A stretch of 64,000 nt of DNA from Pachyseris speciosa. Taxonomy: Eukaryota > Cnidaria > Anthozoa > Scleractinia > Pachyseridae. Under the pieces are notes generated by a model. The model worked only from the letters and a program-made list of their open reading frames with translations. It was not told the origin of the DNA and made no database searches. The DNA lies in assembly GCA_016490735.1 (NCBI GenBank), contig JAEMWC010000217.1, positions 57,501 to 121,500 of the forward strand, given 5' to 3'. Shown here in pieces: positions 1 through 12,300 of the stretch; position 1 is the first letter of the stretch; every line of letters begins with the position of its first letter. The translations under genes were made by a program, and so were the position numbers.

Positions 1-40
1 TTTTTTATTTTGTTGTTTTACTCTTTCCAGTGAATTTTAT

Positions 41-142
41 AGGGGATCAGTAGGGGGATCAGAAGGGGGATCATTAAGGGGATCAGTAGGGGGATCAGTA
101 GGGGATCAGCAGGGATCTGTTATCGGGGATCAGTGTTTTGTC
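41..142 (+). repeat. Minisatellite of AGGGGGATCAGT units
   Basis: About eight imperfect 11-14-bp units around GGGGATCAG. It is at the edge of the window, so its full length is unknown. Confidence 0.8.
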
Positions 143-786
143 TAAGCCCACCGAAAATTGTTTTATCTGGTAAGAATAGCACATCCAGTTCCCGAGCATT
201 GAGACGGCAAGAGAGAATGATTTTGACACCCGTTATAGTAATTCTCATATGCTCAAAGACTCTTCGTGGTTGCTGTGTAAAAATTTTTGTTTTCATTCAC
301 TGACACTGTTTTCACATATCTGAATGCTAAATAAAGGTAAACAAATGATCGTGGCGTGATATGTTCAATCAAGTGTAACACGTTGAGAAATAGAGATAAT
401 CATCTCCTGTGAAATGTGCCACCAGCGATTTTCAGTTGTCAAAAGATTTTGAATCTTAGGCAGCCTCTGCAAAATATACCTCGTTTATTACTCGGGATAC
501 TGTAAGTATCACGAGTTATAAAATGTGTTAGATTTCAGTCTTTTTTTTCCTTGCAGCAAAATGCACAATACAATTACGTTCCGGTGTTTTGATTGGCCAA
601 TGCACAATAGCAGTGTGTTCATTGGTTAAAGCAAACCACATAGTCCAAAGGTCGAAAGGCTAACATCACGCGACAGTTAGTTGTTTTCGTAATGTCATAC
701 CTTCCATTTTATACGTGAGCGCAAGTGAACACTCAAGGTTAAAAAATCCACTTCGACCGCCGGAACAAATTTTCCTGCACATATCT

Positions 787-1165
787 TTGCAAAGTTGTGA
801 AGCTAGATTTTAATACAGTACAGACTGTCCCTGTGAAAAGGCTTGCCAAGTTTAAGAAAAGGTTGGAAGCCTTGCACGTGCTGTGAGTATCGACTCGAAT
901 TAGAACGTTGTGACAGTGCTATATTTAGAAAATTGCAAAGTTGTTTTAATTTAATTTGATCCGGATGTTGTCACAACTCTGTCGCTGTTGTGAAGACTTA
1001 AATCCAGTAGAGTTTGTCCGCGTGAAAAGGCTGGCCGAATTTAAGACAAGGTTGGAAGCCTCGCACATGCTGTGAGTATCGTCTCGAATTAGAACATTGT
1101 GACAGTTCTATATTTAGAAAATCGCAAAGTTGTTTGGATCGCTGTGACAGTTCTATATTTAGAGA
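787..1165 (+). repeat. 193-bp tandem duplication
   Basis: Starting at GTTGTGAAG (794 and 987) the two copies share GTGAAAAGGCT, AAGGTTGGAAGCC, GCTGTGAGTATCG, CGAATTAGAAC and GTGACAG. A third fragment (GTGACAGTTCTATATTTAGA) follows at about 1146. Both copies keep a short frame VKRLAxFKxRLEAxHxL ending at a GTGAGTAT that resembles a splice donor. Confidence 0.65.
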
Positions 1166-1611
1166 CAAGTTTGCGAATTTGTTGGTTTTCACGTCACGTC
1201 AGCAAAAAACTAAAATTAAACATTTAGATTTTTTACCTTCATCAGGTAAATGACATTTTAAAAATATATATCTGCTGTTCTGTTTTCAGCCAATCGCACA
1301 CTTTGTTTTGAAAATAGAGCAGTTTGAATTTCAAGGTTTTTTACAATGCGTGACATCTGGATTGTTTCTGAGAAACATGTCACATACACAGAAACGATTC
1401 GCTTTGTGTTTTCGAGTTTGAATAACCAGTATGTTAAGAGAAGTGTCTATGCGAATGTTTTCAAGCTTAGCAGAGAGAAAAAATGTTTTGAGAGAGCCAA
1501 AGTAAAGTCCAGATGTTGCCACTTAATTTAGAAGTACCGGTAAACAACGACAGCTGACAACAATTAAGCAATAGAGGACTTTTTCTGTGTTTACATAGCC
1601 TCATATAAACA

Positions 1612-1703
1612 CGAGGGTGGTTGGGAGAATTCGAGACAGTTATGCAAACCCGAGACATAGTCAAGGGTTTGCATAACTTTCGAGAATTCTCCCAACCCCC
1701 GAG
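1612..1703. repeat. Small palindromic element
   Basis: CGAGGGTGGTTGGGAGAATT and AGTTATGCAAACCC are mirrored by GGGTTTGCATAACT and GAATTCTCCCAACCCCCGAG around a 20-bp loop. Confidence 0.75.
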
Positions 1704-3679
1704 TTTTTTTTATTTCTTTGTTTATACTTGAAATCTTGGGAAAGCTATGAAATGTTTTCAAATTGTATCAGTAAACACAAACAGCGTGACGTCACAACCA
1801 TGTTTACATACTCTCATCTAAACACACCTGTTAACCAATGAGTGGGCACGTACTATCTTAAATATTTTATAATTATGGATGGCAACTCTCAACTTTGCTC
1901 GTACGTGAACAAAAAGACCTTGTGGGAACCCAAGAGCAAACCACTAGCTGGATGGTTTCGAGAATCAGAAAGCGTGCGTCCGGCTTCTGCAGCACAAAAG
2001 TATCCCAAGTTAACACTCATAGAGCGTCTTGTTTTGTCTTTGCTCTGAGCTGCTGTACTTCGAGCAAAATAATTTTGAACAAACTTTGGCTCACAAAATG
2101 TGTTTCGTTATCATATGCAAAATAGAGGATATTTTGTTTCGTCTCTATGCAAATTTTTGGTGCCTGCTCACAGAATATCTGGCCGGTTTATCGCGGTTTT
2201 TCCAGCCAGTTTATTGGCAGTTAAATTTAAAAGCAGCTGTGATAGGTTATTTGCTTATTAATTTTATTATAACAATGGCATGGACAACAGCCTTTTGAAG
2301 TCTAGTTTATTGTCTTTTGTATCCTTTGTTAACCACACACGTATGCAATTGAGGGAAGCGATCAGCAAATGAAAGGTTCTGTGTATACTACGCAGTGCAA
2401 ATTTCATTAAAAAAATATTTGGAAAAAAGTGCGCATTATACACAGGTAAATATGGTACATAAAACACACCTAACATTTAGTTCATCTCAGCAACTTGTGA
2501 TTAAAACATGCTAGCCCGATGGGTCGCTTCACTAGCCTCTGGCTATCGGACAGCACTTTTGTCTCGCCGTTTGTATAAAATTATTACCATATTATTGTAC
2601 TTCATGTTAGGTAGAGTAGATGCTTTACAAGCATCAGCCAAGTGATGATAAATGTGGTCAGAGCTGACTTGCGTTAATTTTAAAGACCTTCATTCTATGG
2701 AGGAATTTTTAACCAGAGTTAATAGATTGTCCGGTTTGAAATCTTGGTGGACACTCTATTCTGTGGGTTCCCACTGTAAAATCAAACCAAGAAAAACTTG
2801 TGTCTGATATGTGATGAGTGTCCAGAGAGCAGACACCCACAGTAATCAAGACACCAACAACAATTTGCTTTTCACTGATGCACTCTTTAGTAATCTGATG
2901 GCTGATGTGTGGTGAAATTATACATGTATATACAATTTATTAACTTACGTCATAACCCACCATCACAGTTAGAAAAATAAGTAGAAATTCAACATCACAT
3001 TCTGTAGTCCCAGATAAATAAAGTAACACTTGCTATCTTTTAAAATTTTATTCTGACATTTCCATGGGAAAGGTGGGTCACAAAACCCAAGGTTTTAAAG
3101 GGTACATCCCAACCTCACTTTCGTCTGTTTTTCAATTACACATGATGATAGGTTGTCATCAAACCAGAACAAAATCGGCCCCCTCACCACCCCTTTTCAA
3201 TGTTGTGTTGGTCTAAAAGCCAATGCATATAATTCTTGTGTTGCCCAAAACAACATTGGAAGAGGGGGAGGGGATAGTTAGCAATTCATTTAGCAATGGG
3301 CTTTATTTTAGCCAGGATGACAGTCTGACAAATGAGGTATTTTTCCAATTTCTCTCAACTAGTTTTGTCCGAGGTTGTTCACTCTCTCAACAAACTTATG
3401 CTAGCTTGTTGGAAAAAATAACTGGATGGATTCCAAACTTTGTTCTAGAACATGTGGGAAAAAGTCAGATACCTTAAAATATTTTTGCTTTTAAATTTTG
3501 CTGCTCTCCACCATTTTAGATTTCATGACACCATTTGGTTGCAGGATAGCCTGCAAACACAGCCCCCTCTCATTTGCTCCTGGACATTAGGGGCAGCCGG
3601 GAGCAATGAGAGGCAGCTGTGTACATATGGATATGTTTCTCACTGCTAACGTTTGCTATGGTAACTGTACGTTCATCAG

Positions 3680-3966
3680 GTTCATAAAGGAGAAGTATCC
3701 AGATTTGCAGGTTGTTGGTGGGAATGTGGTGACTGCTGCACAAGCAAAGAACCTTATTGATGCTGGTGTGGATGCTTTGAGGGTTGGTATGGGAGCTGGA
3801 TCCATTTGCATCACGCAGGAGGTCATGGCTGTGGGCAGGCCACAGGGTACTGCTGTGTTCAAGGTTGCTGAGTATGCCAGACGATTTGGGGTCCCTGTGA
3901 TTGCAGATGGTGGCATTCAGAATGTTGGGCACATTTCCAAGGCTCTCAGTCTGGGGGCCTCCACAG
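3680..3966 (+). CDS. IMPDH: IMPDH exon: catalytic cysteine loop
   Basis: The reading frame runs from [14 protein letters not shown] to LGAST. It contains the active-site loop [10 protein letters not shown], where the cysteine forms the covalent XMP intermediate in this family, and the IMP-binding [10 protein letters not shown]. The 3' splice site is CATCAG just before G-TTC-ATA. The donor is ACAG/GTACAT and splits the Val codon after Thr. Confidence 0.94.
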
Positions 3967-4355
3967 GTACATGTGGCTATAGGCTGGTTCATGTAATGTT
4001 ACATGATCACACATTAAGAGTAGAGACCCGAGTGAGTAATTAGACAGGGTAACTTATGCTGGTACATAATTATGACAGTACAAATGACACACATGAGAAG
4101 GAATACTGATCAGCTGTTTAAGCTTCCTGTTGATAATGTGATGATAATTGGTTGTGAAGCCACATGTACATGACTGTGCATTAAATTAAATTTAACAAGC
4201 CACAAGATATGTATTTACAATATTATTTCTTCATGTGATTTCATTTCTTCACACATGCTTCATGTGATTTCATTTCTGCAGTTCATATATGATTTATTTT
4301 GTATATCATTCACATTCATTTCTTTCATGGGAACATATGAACCCACAATTGACCT

Positions 4356-4396
<41 letters not shown>

Positions 4397-6347
4397 ATCG
4401 CACCGGTAATCGTGAGGTCACGGGTTCAAACCCCGTTGAAGTCCTGAATATTTTCAGGCTTCTTTTTGCAATTGCACAAATTGCGTTCACAACTGTGAGG
4501 ATCATTCTTCATGTGATTTCATTCCGCAGTTCATATATGAGTTATTTCATATATCATTCACAGATTGAAATCCATTAAAAAAAATGCCCCCATTTTGTTC
4601 AAAACTGCCCTACTAGTGCAGTGAAACTATAAAACAAATGCCCTTGGGTATGGATGGTCAGGATAGAAACAGATTGCAACTTGAAAAAAGTTGGGCTTCC
4701 ATTTTTCAAGTTTCAGCCGTCGTGTCCACTATGAACCATTATTGCGCTGCTCTCGTTACAAAGAATTAACTTAAATACATGTATGTCTGTAACTTAGTCT
4801 TAATGTCTTTCTGTTGGAATTTTAAGACCAGTTTATGCATAAAAATGTTCTTAGTCTTAATTCAACCTGAATTTTGGCCCAAAGAAAAAGAAAAATACCC
4901 ACAACATAGCCACTTTAATGTAATATTGTTGTTGATGGATTGGAAGTCAGATGGAAAGTTCATTGGTTCAGGGCTGTTGTTATGCTGTAATTTGTGAAGT
5001 GGAACCTTGTTTGTTGAAACGTGCTTGAATGTACTTTTCAGTTATGATGGGATCTTTGTTAGCTGGAACAACAGAGGCTCCAGGAGAATATTTCTTTGCT
5101 GATGGTGTGAGGCTGAAAAAATACAGAGGTGTGTAACATGCACGTGCTAGACTATTGTGTTACTATTTAGAACCTGTGAACAGGTTCTAAAGAACCTTGG
5201 TGCTTACCATTTACTGCAAGGCATTCCGTCATGCGCACTCATTCGTTCTGTTGCAAAAGGACCTGGAAACAGAACGATTCGTTGAAATGGTAAGCAATTT
5301 TCCGAAATTCCGTTCTGAGTGGAAAAAGAAGACTACCTTTGGAGGTTGTCCACAATTTCTGAAAAGATTTTCTGGAAAATTACCTCACCATATGACTTTA
5401 AACCAAAATTTTCAGGTTTTTCTGACAAGTGGTAAGCACCCCCTGTTTATAGGATGCAATGTTTACAGGATGCAATGTTGATGTCAACTTAAATGAAAAA
5501 ATTCTGTATTCATTCAAGGTATGGGCTCACTGAGTGCCATGGAAAATAAAGGTGGAGCACAGAGATACTTCAGGTAAAGTTTCATTGTTATAGCTACAGT
5601 AGTTGCTTAAAAATTTTGAGGAAACATATCCTTTAGTTGTTTGTTAGGAAGGACTGTAGTCATGCCCATCTTTCAGAAATTGTTATATTTTGTTATTGCA
5701 TGTAAACCAATCTTGCATCATCATCATCATCATCATCAGTCCTTACCATACCCAATGTCGCATAGGGTGCAACTTACAGCAATCTTTAGCCACATCAGTA
5801 ATCATTCTTACTGGTACATCAAGTAAGACCAATGCAAGTAAAGGAATATGGTAAAGTGTTGATATAAGTTTATCAAAAGCACAGGATCTCACCATGTGCA
5901 CAGGGGTTGGCAACTTGAAGAAACATTATACATTGTGTGAATTTTAAATCCTGGAAATTTGGTGTATCCTCACAATTTTTTTGGTGACATTCCTTTGACG
6001 GTATCAAATGTCCTGATTTTAATTGTAGTCCATTAGTAGCTTATGGCATGCAAAAGACATTCCCAAAGTGTTAACATCTGAGCTTTTTTTTTCTACAGCG
6101 AACATGATAAGGTTAAAGTTGCTCAAGGAGTATCTGGGTCAGTGGCTGATAAAGGCTCCATTCACCGTTTTCTACCATACCTGTGTACGGGGATTCAACA
6201 TGGCTGCCAGGACTTGGGAGCAAAGAGTCTCACTCAACTGAGGTTGGTTTGATGATATGTAATAAGTTTACAAAGTATGCACGTTAGACAGGGATTTTCA
6301 ATTAGCTAGATTCAGGAAAGGTATTTGAGACCTTCTAGATATTTAAA

Positions 6348-6378
<31 letters not shown>

Positions 6379-9300
6379 CACAGAGACAATGACAACGAAG
6401 GTTGTTGTTTTGTTGTACTTTCTTCAACCTCTTTGTTCTGCAGTTGGTGGTAACATAGGTTTACAGGGTTTACACTGTTGTACATTAACTTACTATTGCA
6501 CTGGTATCTGGGGCATTGCTGCTGCCTCAATTGTAGTGATTCTCCAATTAATGTTGTCCTTAAGAATAAGTGCTGTCACTAACGACCAATTCTCCTGGAT
6601 ATTTTGAGCGAGATCTCAACTGGTTACTTTTAATTGAAATAATAACTTAAATTCTGTTAAATTTGATAATCTTAACAGCCAGTAAAAAGCTAAATTTAAC
6701 CTAAGGTTTTCAGGAGAATGACAATAAAGGAGTATTAAAAACTACCGTTCTATCTGGTCTTATTACTCGGGCTGCCCGCGTCTCGCACGGCGCCCGGGTT
6801 TAAAATTACCGACGGTTCTTCTTTTTCGTCGTCAAGTATCATCCACAAAGCTCACTTCCGGCGTTTCTGCGCAAGCGCTAACTAATTTTAACAGAGTGAT
6901 GCCTGTTGTCATGTATCGGAAAATGTCGATTCACCTTGTGTCTTTTGAAGTCTGAACAAACAATATGTTAAGAGAAGTGTCTATGCGAATGCTTGCAAGT
7001 TCAATGGCGAGAAGAAAGCTTTTAACATGAGTAAACTTAACTCCAGATGGACTGCTGTGTTTCCTCGTGTCTGCTTCAGTAGACTGCGAGTAGTCTCTAA
7101 TTTTGGCGATGGATTGTGGGGCGGGCGAAAGACACGTGTGCGCGTGAAGTTGTAAGGAGACGCAACGCGAGGGGAGCGCCAAAAATTAGAGACTACAGAC
7201 AAAGGGAGTTTGACCTTTCACGGCTGAGTGATTCGGAAGTGTAAATCTCATATCAACGGCAAGAATGATACCTGTTGTCACGTATAGGAAAACGTTGATT
7301 CACCTTGTGTCTTTGAAGTCTGAACAACTAATATGTTAAGAGAAGTGTCTATACGAATGTTTGCAAGTTCAACTGCGAGAAGAAAGCTTTTAACATGACC
7401 AAAATTTAACTCCAGATGGACTGCCGTGTTCCCCGTATCCGCTCCATTGAGATGTACATTTTGTTGAATAACTCAAGTACGGGATATCACACACCCCTGA
7501 GACTTTGACAGGTAGTTTATTTACTATTTTCCCACAATATCTCAATTTCTGGACTTTAATTTTTGAATGATAAGCGATTAGTTTTTACAAATGTACTAGC
7601 GTCACTTGAAACTGTCCAGAAACGTTCCTTTCTTGTGTTTCAAATGACCCTGGATTGACGTATTTGTAAACAGTTTCACTCTGCTAATTAATTTTCTACT
7701 CACATTTCAACGAGACTCCATTAACGTTTATGCGTAAAAATCCTACATCGTTCGATAAGCGTTTCCTTTCTCAAACAATTATCCATCGAAGCGAAAACAA
7801 GTGTGCTTAGTTTTTTTTGGAATCAATACACTATTTTTATCACCTTGCATAACGATAAACCTCTGTGGCCTAAAGGTCATTGTTCCTGCCTGTGACGCAG
7901 CTAACCCGGGTTCGATGTCTTTTAGTGGTATATATCACGGGCTTTATTTTTTCTGTTTCTCTTTTTCTTGTTCTTTTAGAAATATTTTTTTTACAAGTGT
8001 TATAATTATTGTTCTCAGTGGTTGAGTTGTATTTTAGAGGAATATATGTTGATAGGGGTCTTAAGAAATAGACTCCAACACAAGCTAAACACAATGCGTC
8101 CGATGTAAGAAAGACAGACTTCCCTCTATTCTTTTGTTTAGCGCTAAGTTAGGGATACAATACTGTTTTTTGCAAGCCCGAGTTTAGGCTAATTGAAGGG
8201 CTCGGAGCATAACCATCCTATGTCGAATTTTGAGTCGTTTTTCGATTTTGCTTGGATTTGTCTGAATTTCTGCATGTGAACTGCAATTCGTTGGAAACAC
8301 ATTGTATGGTATTTTTTTGACTGATTCATCCAGAATCCAGAAATGCATTTTTTCTTACTAAGAAGATGTAATGCAACTTGCAAACCACTCCCATGGAAGG
8401 TTGGTTTCTTGGTGTACGTAAGAAAAAATGCATTTCTGGATTCTGGATGAATCAGTCAAAAAAATACCATACAATGTGTTTCCATCGAATTGCAGTTCAC
8501 ATGCAGAAATTCAGACAAATCCAAGCAAAATCGAAAAACAACCCAAAATTCGACATAGGATGGTTATGCACCGAGGCCTTCAATTGAAGTGAAGCTCATT
8601 TGTATGCGTACCGTATTAATATTCATACGTGAATTATGTGAACATTTGTGAGGAGTACAACTAAAACTGGACGTGAAATGATTGACGGGTAGAAAGGATT
8701 GTTTGATAGTGTGACGTAGACTATAAATTTGGCGGTTAAAACATCGATTAAGCTCATCGCATACGAAACTTACGTGAGTGCTGGAGCTGCGGATCGCTAC
8801 GTATTAACTGCATTATCGGTTTGCCTTCCCGCTTGGTGATCGAAAGACGTCATGAAAAGTCTGGAGATCCGCAAGTTCTTAACGCTTCTGAAAGAATCCA
8901 GTTAGCGTTTTCTCTGTGCTTACCAAATCACGATGAGATATTAGCGTTTTGGGGTACAGAGTAGAAGCCAGGCGGAAAAAGTCTGAAAACAACTCTCGCC
9001 TCAAAAGCGGCGCGTCGTTGCTAGTCTTGTTCCATTTCTGAAAGGTTGCGGTGCTAAAAGCTGGGAAAGCGAGAGTGGTTTTTGGAGTTAAGGGCGAAAA
9101 GTGTATGTTTGAAGAGTTGTTGTTCTTCGCACTTGGAGCAGACAATGATCCCAGAATTCATTGCGGTCAAACAGGGCGCTGTCTGAAGTCAAAAACTCTC
9201 GCGCGGGGCGGTGGGTTGGGGAAGATTACTTGTTTTTAGTTAAAACTCTACCTTATAAAATAACTTTGAAAACTGTCTAGCTGCTGCACCGAGGTTTCCA

Positions 9301-12300
9301 TTGTTCATTAATTTTGAAGAGCGCATTTTTTGAAACCAATCGTGACATGAAATCGCAGCTTGCTTTTACTGTTAGCCGTGGAATAGTTAGTCGAACTTCG
9401 GAAACGCTACCGAAAATTCATTCGGCTCGAAGTGAAGTCTGCCCGTTTTCGATGAGTATCTTGAACACAATCCATGGAAAAGAGTTGCATTGGCGCGCAC
9501 GGCAAACATTCAAAGCAATATTAAGCGGTACTCCTCGCGATTCGTCTGTGTGAATCAGATGTACGTAAACAACGGATTATAACGTGAACGATCGCCGCAG
9601 TTAGGAACACAACTTAAGCAGTAGTGAAACCAAATAAAAAAACAAACAAACAAAAACAAAACAAAACAAAACGGAAAAAAAAACCGCTTGTACGGGATTC
9701 GAACCAACAACCTCTGCGAAACCGGTGAATTGCCGTAACATCCGCGCTTGTTGGTTCGTGACATATCCGTGACTGATGAACAAGTGAGAATGAATATTAG
9801 GTAAACACGCTGCCGAATTTTAACACAGAAATCACTTTTGCGTTGATCGCCTCGGTTTTTTGCTTCTATGGAGGCTAATAAACTACAGCAAAAAGTATTC
9901 TCACGCGAGATAAACATTTGTGCGCGACTACAGTCATTGTGATGAGACAATCCATCACGCGTGATAAGGGGATTGAATTTCATGCAAATTTTTTTACGTT
10001 TTGGAGCCAAGTTAATTTCACAAAAGAGTTAAGTATTTCTGTCAAATTCTTTCACTGTCGTCATTTACGTTAATTTTAATAAGATTTTCATTCCATTGTT
10101 TTCCACTTGACGATGAAAATGAATCCATCAAAAACGGTTCAACTGACGAAACCACGCGCAAGTTTTAATTTACTACGCAACACAACGTTCTGAGTAAACG
10201 AAACATGACGGAAAACAGCGTACTCTTAGGACTCTTAATTTTTGCTCTAGGACATCTGATTAACTCAAATTTTTGCTGTAGGTCACCAATAGGAGTTGTC
10301 TTGGCAAAAAGTTTCTTCAAGTCAAAACAGCCGTCTTTAATATTTTGTGATTTTTCAGCCGTCGGCAAGCTTTTTGCGCACTGATTTAGAATCAACCGAG
10401 GTTTTTGTACGCTGGATTTAAGACAAACAACCGACTTTAGCGCCGTGTTATATCGGCCAAAGCCTTTCCGAAAGAACTTAGAGTCAACCAAGGCAACTAG
10501 GCGCTGTTTTCGACTCGGACGAACCCTTAAGTCAAGCTGATTCGGACTAAAACAACCGCGCTTTAACGCTAGCGTTGACGTTAACATCAACACTAACCCT
10601 AACCATGTCCCTAACCCTATCCCTAGCCCTGGCCGACGCTCTAGCCCTAATGTTAAGTCCAACCTAAACCCAACAATAACCCTGAATCTCTTCGGAGTGA
10701 GTGCTGTTTTCAGGTCGGACAAAATCTTTGCGCGCTGACCTGAGATTAACCAAGGCTACTGTGTGCTGTTTTTTAAGTCAACCACGAATATTGTGCACTG
10801 TTTTCGTGCCAAGCGAGCTTGTCGAGTGTTATGATTCAGCAAAAACGACACATTGCGCATTACGTCTAACTGAACAGAAACGTTCTGTGTTCTCTTAAAT
10901 CGGTTACGAGCATTTGGCGCTTAGTCTTTCACGCAAAGAATACCCATGGGCATTGTTAATTAGCATACTCCACCATACTATTGAAGGGCTCGGAGCATAA
11001 CCATCCTATGTCGAATTTTGAGTCGTTTTTCGATTTTGCTTGGATTTGTCTGAATTTCTGCATGTGAACTGCAATTCGTTGGAAACACATTGTATGGTAT
11101 TTTTTTGACTGATTCATCCAGAATCCAGAAATGCATTTTTTCTTACTAAGAAGATGTAATGCAACTTGCAAACCACTCCCATGGAAGGTTGGTTTCTTGG
11201 TGTACGTAAGAAAAAATGCATTTCTGGATTCTGGATGAATCAGTCAAAAAAATACCATACAATTGTAGCCTCTTGTCTCTTTTGGTGTCGATCATGAATA
11301 CCACTTGAACCCTCCCTGTACACTTTGAACAACCTTGCACTTAAAGTGTCTATAATTATTATCTGTTGTTTTTTTTTGTGGTTCTGGTATAGACATAAGG
11401 AGTAGATAGCTGTTCAAAAAAGTTTTTTCGATTTCCGGAGTGGTTTTGCCCTGAAATCGTCGTTTAAATTTTCTGCTTGAGCCACGCCCATCAAACTTGA
11501 CTGAGCTAGTAAGGGGCATGGGTCTATTTCTGATTTGACATCACAAACTGCTTTGCACCTCATTAAGTCTTTGTAAACATGCATGCAAAGCAGTTTGTGA
11601 CGTCAAATCAGGAATATACCCATGCCCCTTACTAGCTCGGTCAAGTTTGATGGGCGTGACTCAAGTGGAAAATTTGAACAACGATTTCAGGGCAAAAACA
11701 CGGCTGAATTCAAAAAAACCTTTTTGAACAGCTATCTACTCCTTATGTACATATCAGAACCACCAAAAACCACACTTTAAACTTAAGGACATTCTGGACA
11801 GAGAAACTTGGATCGTAGATGGAGAGATACTGGTGTCAATTTAAGTCTGTAAACCTTTGGTCCTTCTCTTCGTGTCATGATTCTTTATGTCTGGGACATA
11901 ATTCTAAGTTTCCTGAAAGTCCTACTGGCTTGCCTTGTTTTAGATCCATGATGTATTCTGGAGAGCTCAAATTTGAGAAGAGGACAACCTCAGCCCAAAT
12001 TGAAGGAGGAGTCCATGGACTGCACTCGTAAGTAACTAATTTGTACAAGTATCTGTTTGGCACCATTCTGAGCATTCACACCCACTCAGGTCATCCCATC
12101 CCCCCTCCCCCTAAAAAAAAAAACAACAAAAAAACAAACAAAGGAAAGAATGCCTGATTGCAGGTTACTTTGAAGTCTGTGCATGTTTATTCTGTTGTGC
12201 ATTCTCTGGGGTATATTTATGTCCCATCCACACCAACTCAACATGTTTATACCAACATAACGAATTTACATTGGCTTTAACGAAACTCAGTCTGTGATTT

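Larger units (their letters stand above)
1..3679. other. Region left of the first visible IMPDH exon, no gene seen
   Basis: Presumably IMPDH intron, since the upstream exons are missing and none of the IMPDH N-terminal or CBS blocks can be read here. It holds the minisatellite, the 193-bp duplication, one palindrome, and a foldback near 3552-3625 (CAGCCCCCTCTCATTTGCTC against GAGCAATGAGAGGCAGCTG). A segment at 1877-1950 (GAACAAAAAGACCTTGTGGG) is repeated at about 20460-20545. Confidence 0.6.

Noticed and set aside
1..3679. Search for IMPDH N-terminal and CBS-domain exons
   Set aside because: None of the expected blocks (such as the DSSQGNS segment preceding FIKEKYPD) can be read here, so the 5' exons are taken to lie outside the window.
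8189..8587. Matching frames on opposite strands ([20 protein letters not shown])
   Set aside because: They are the two arms of a foldback element.
10165..10722. Longest single frame in the window (185 codons, minus strand)
   Set aside because: It covers a degenerate tandem repeat and CCCTAA-like DNA; the protein has no recognisable domain and repeats follow the DNA, not the frame.
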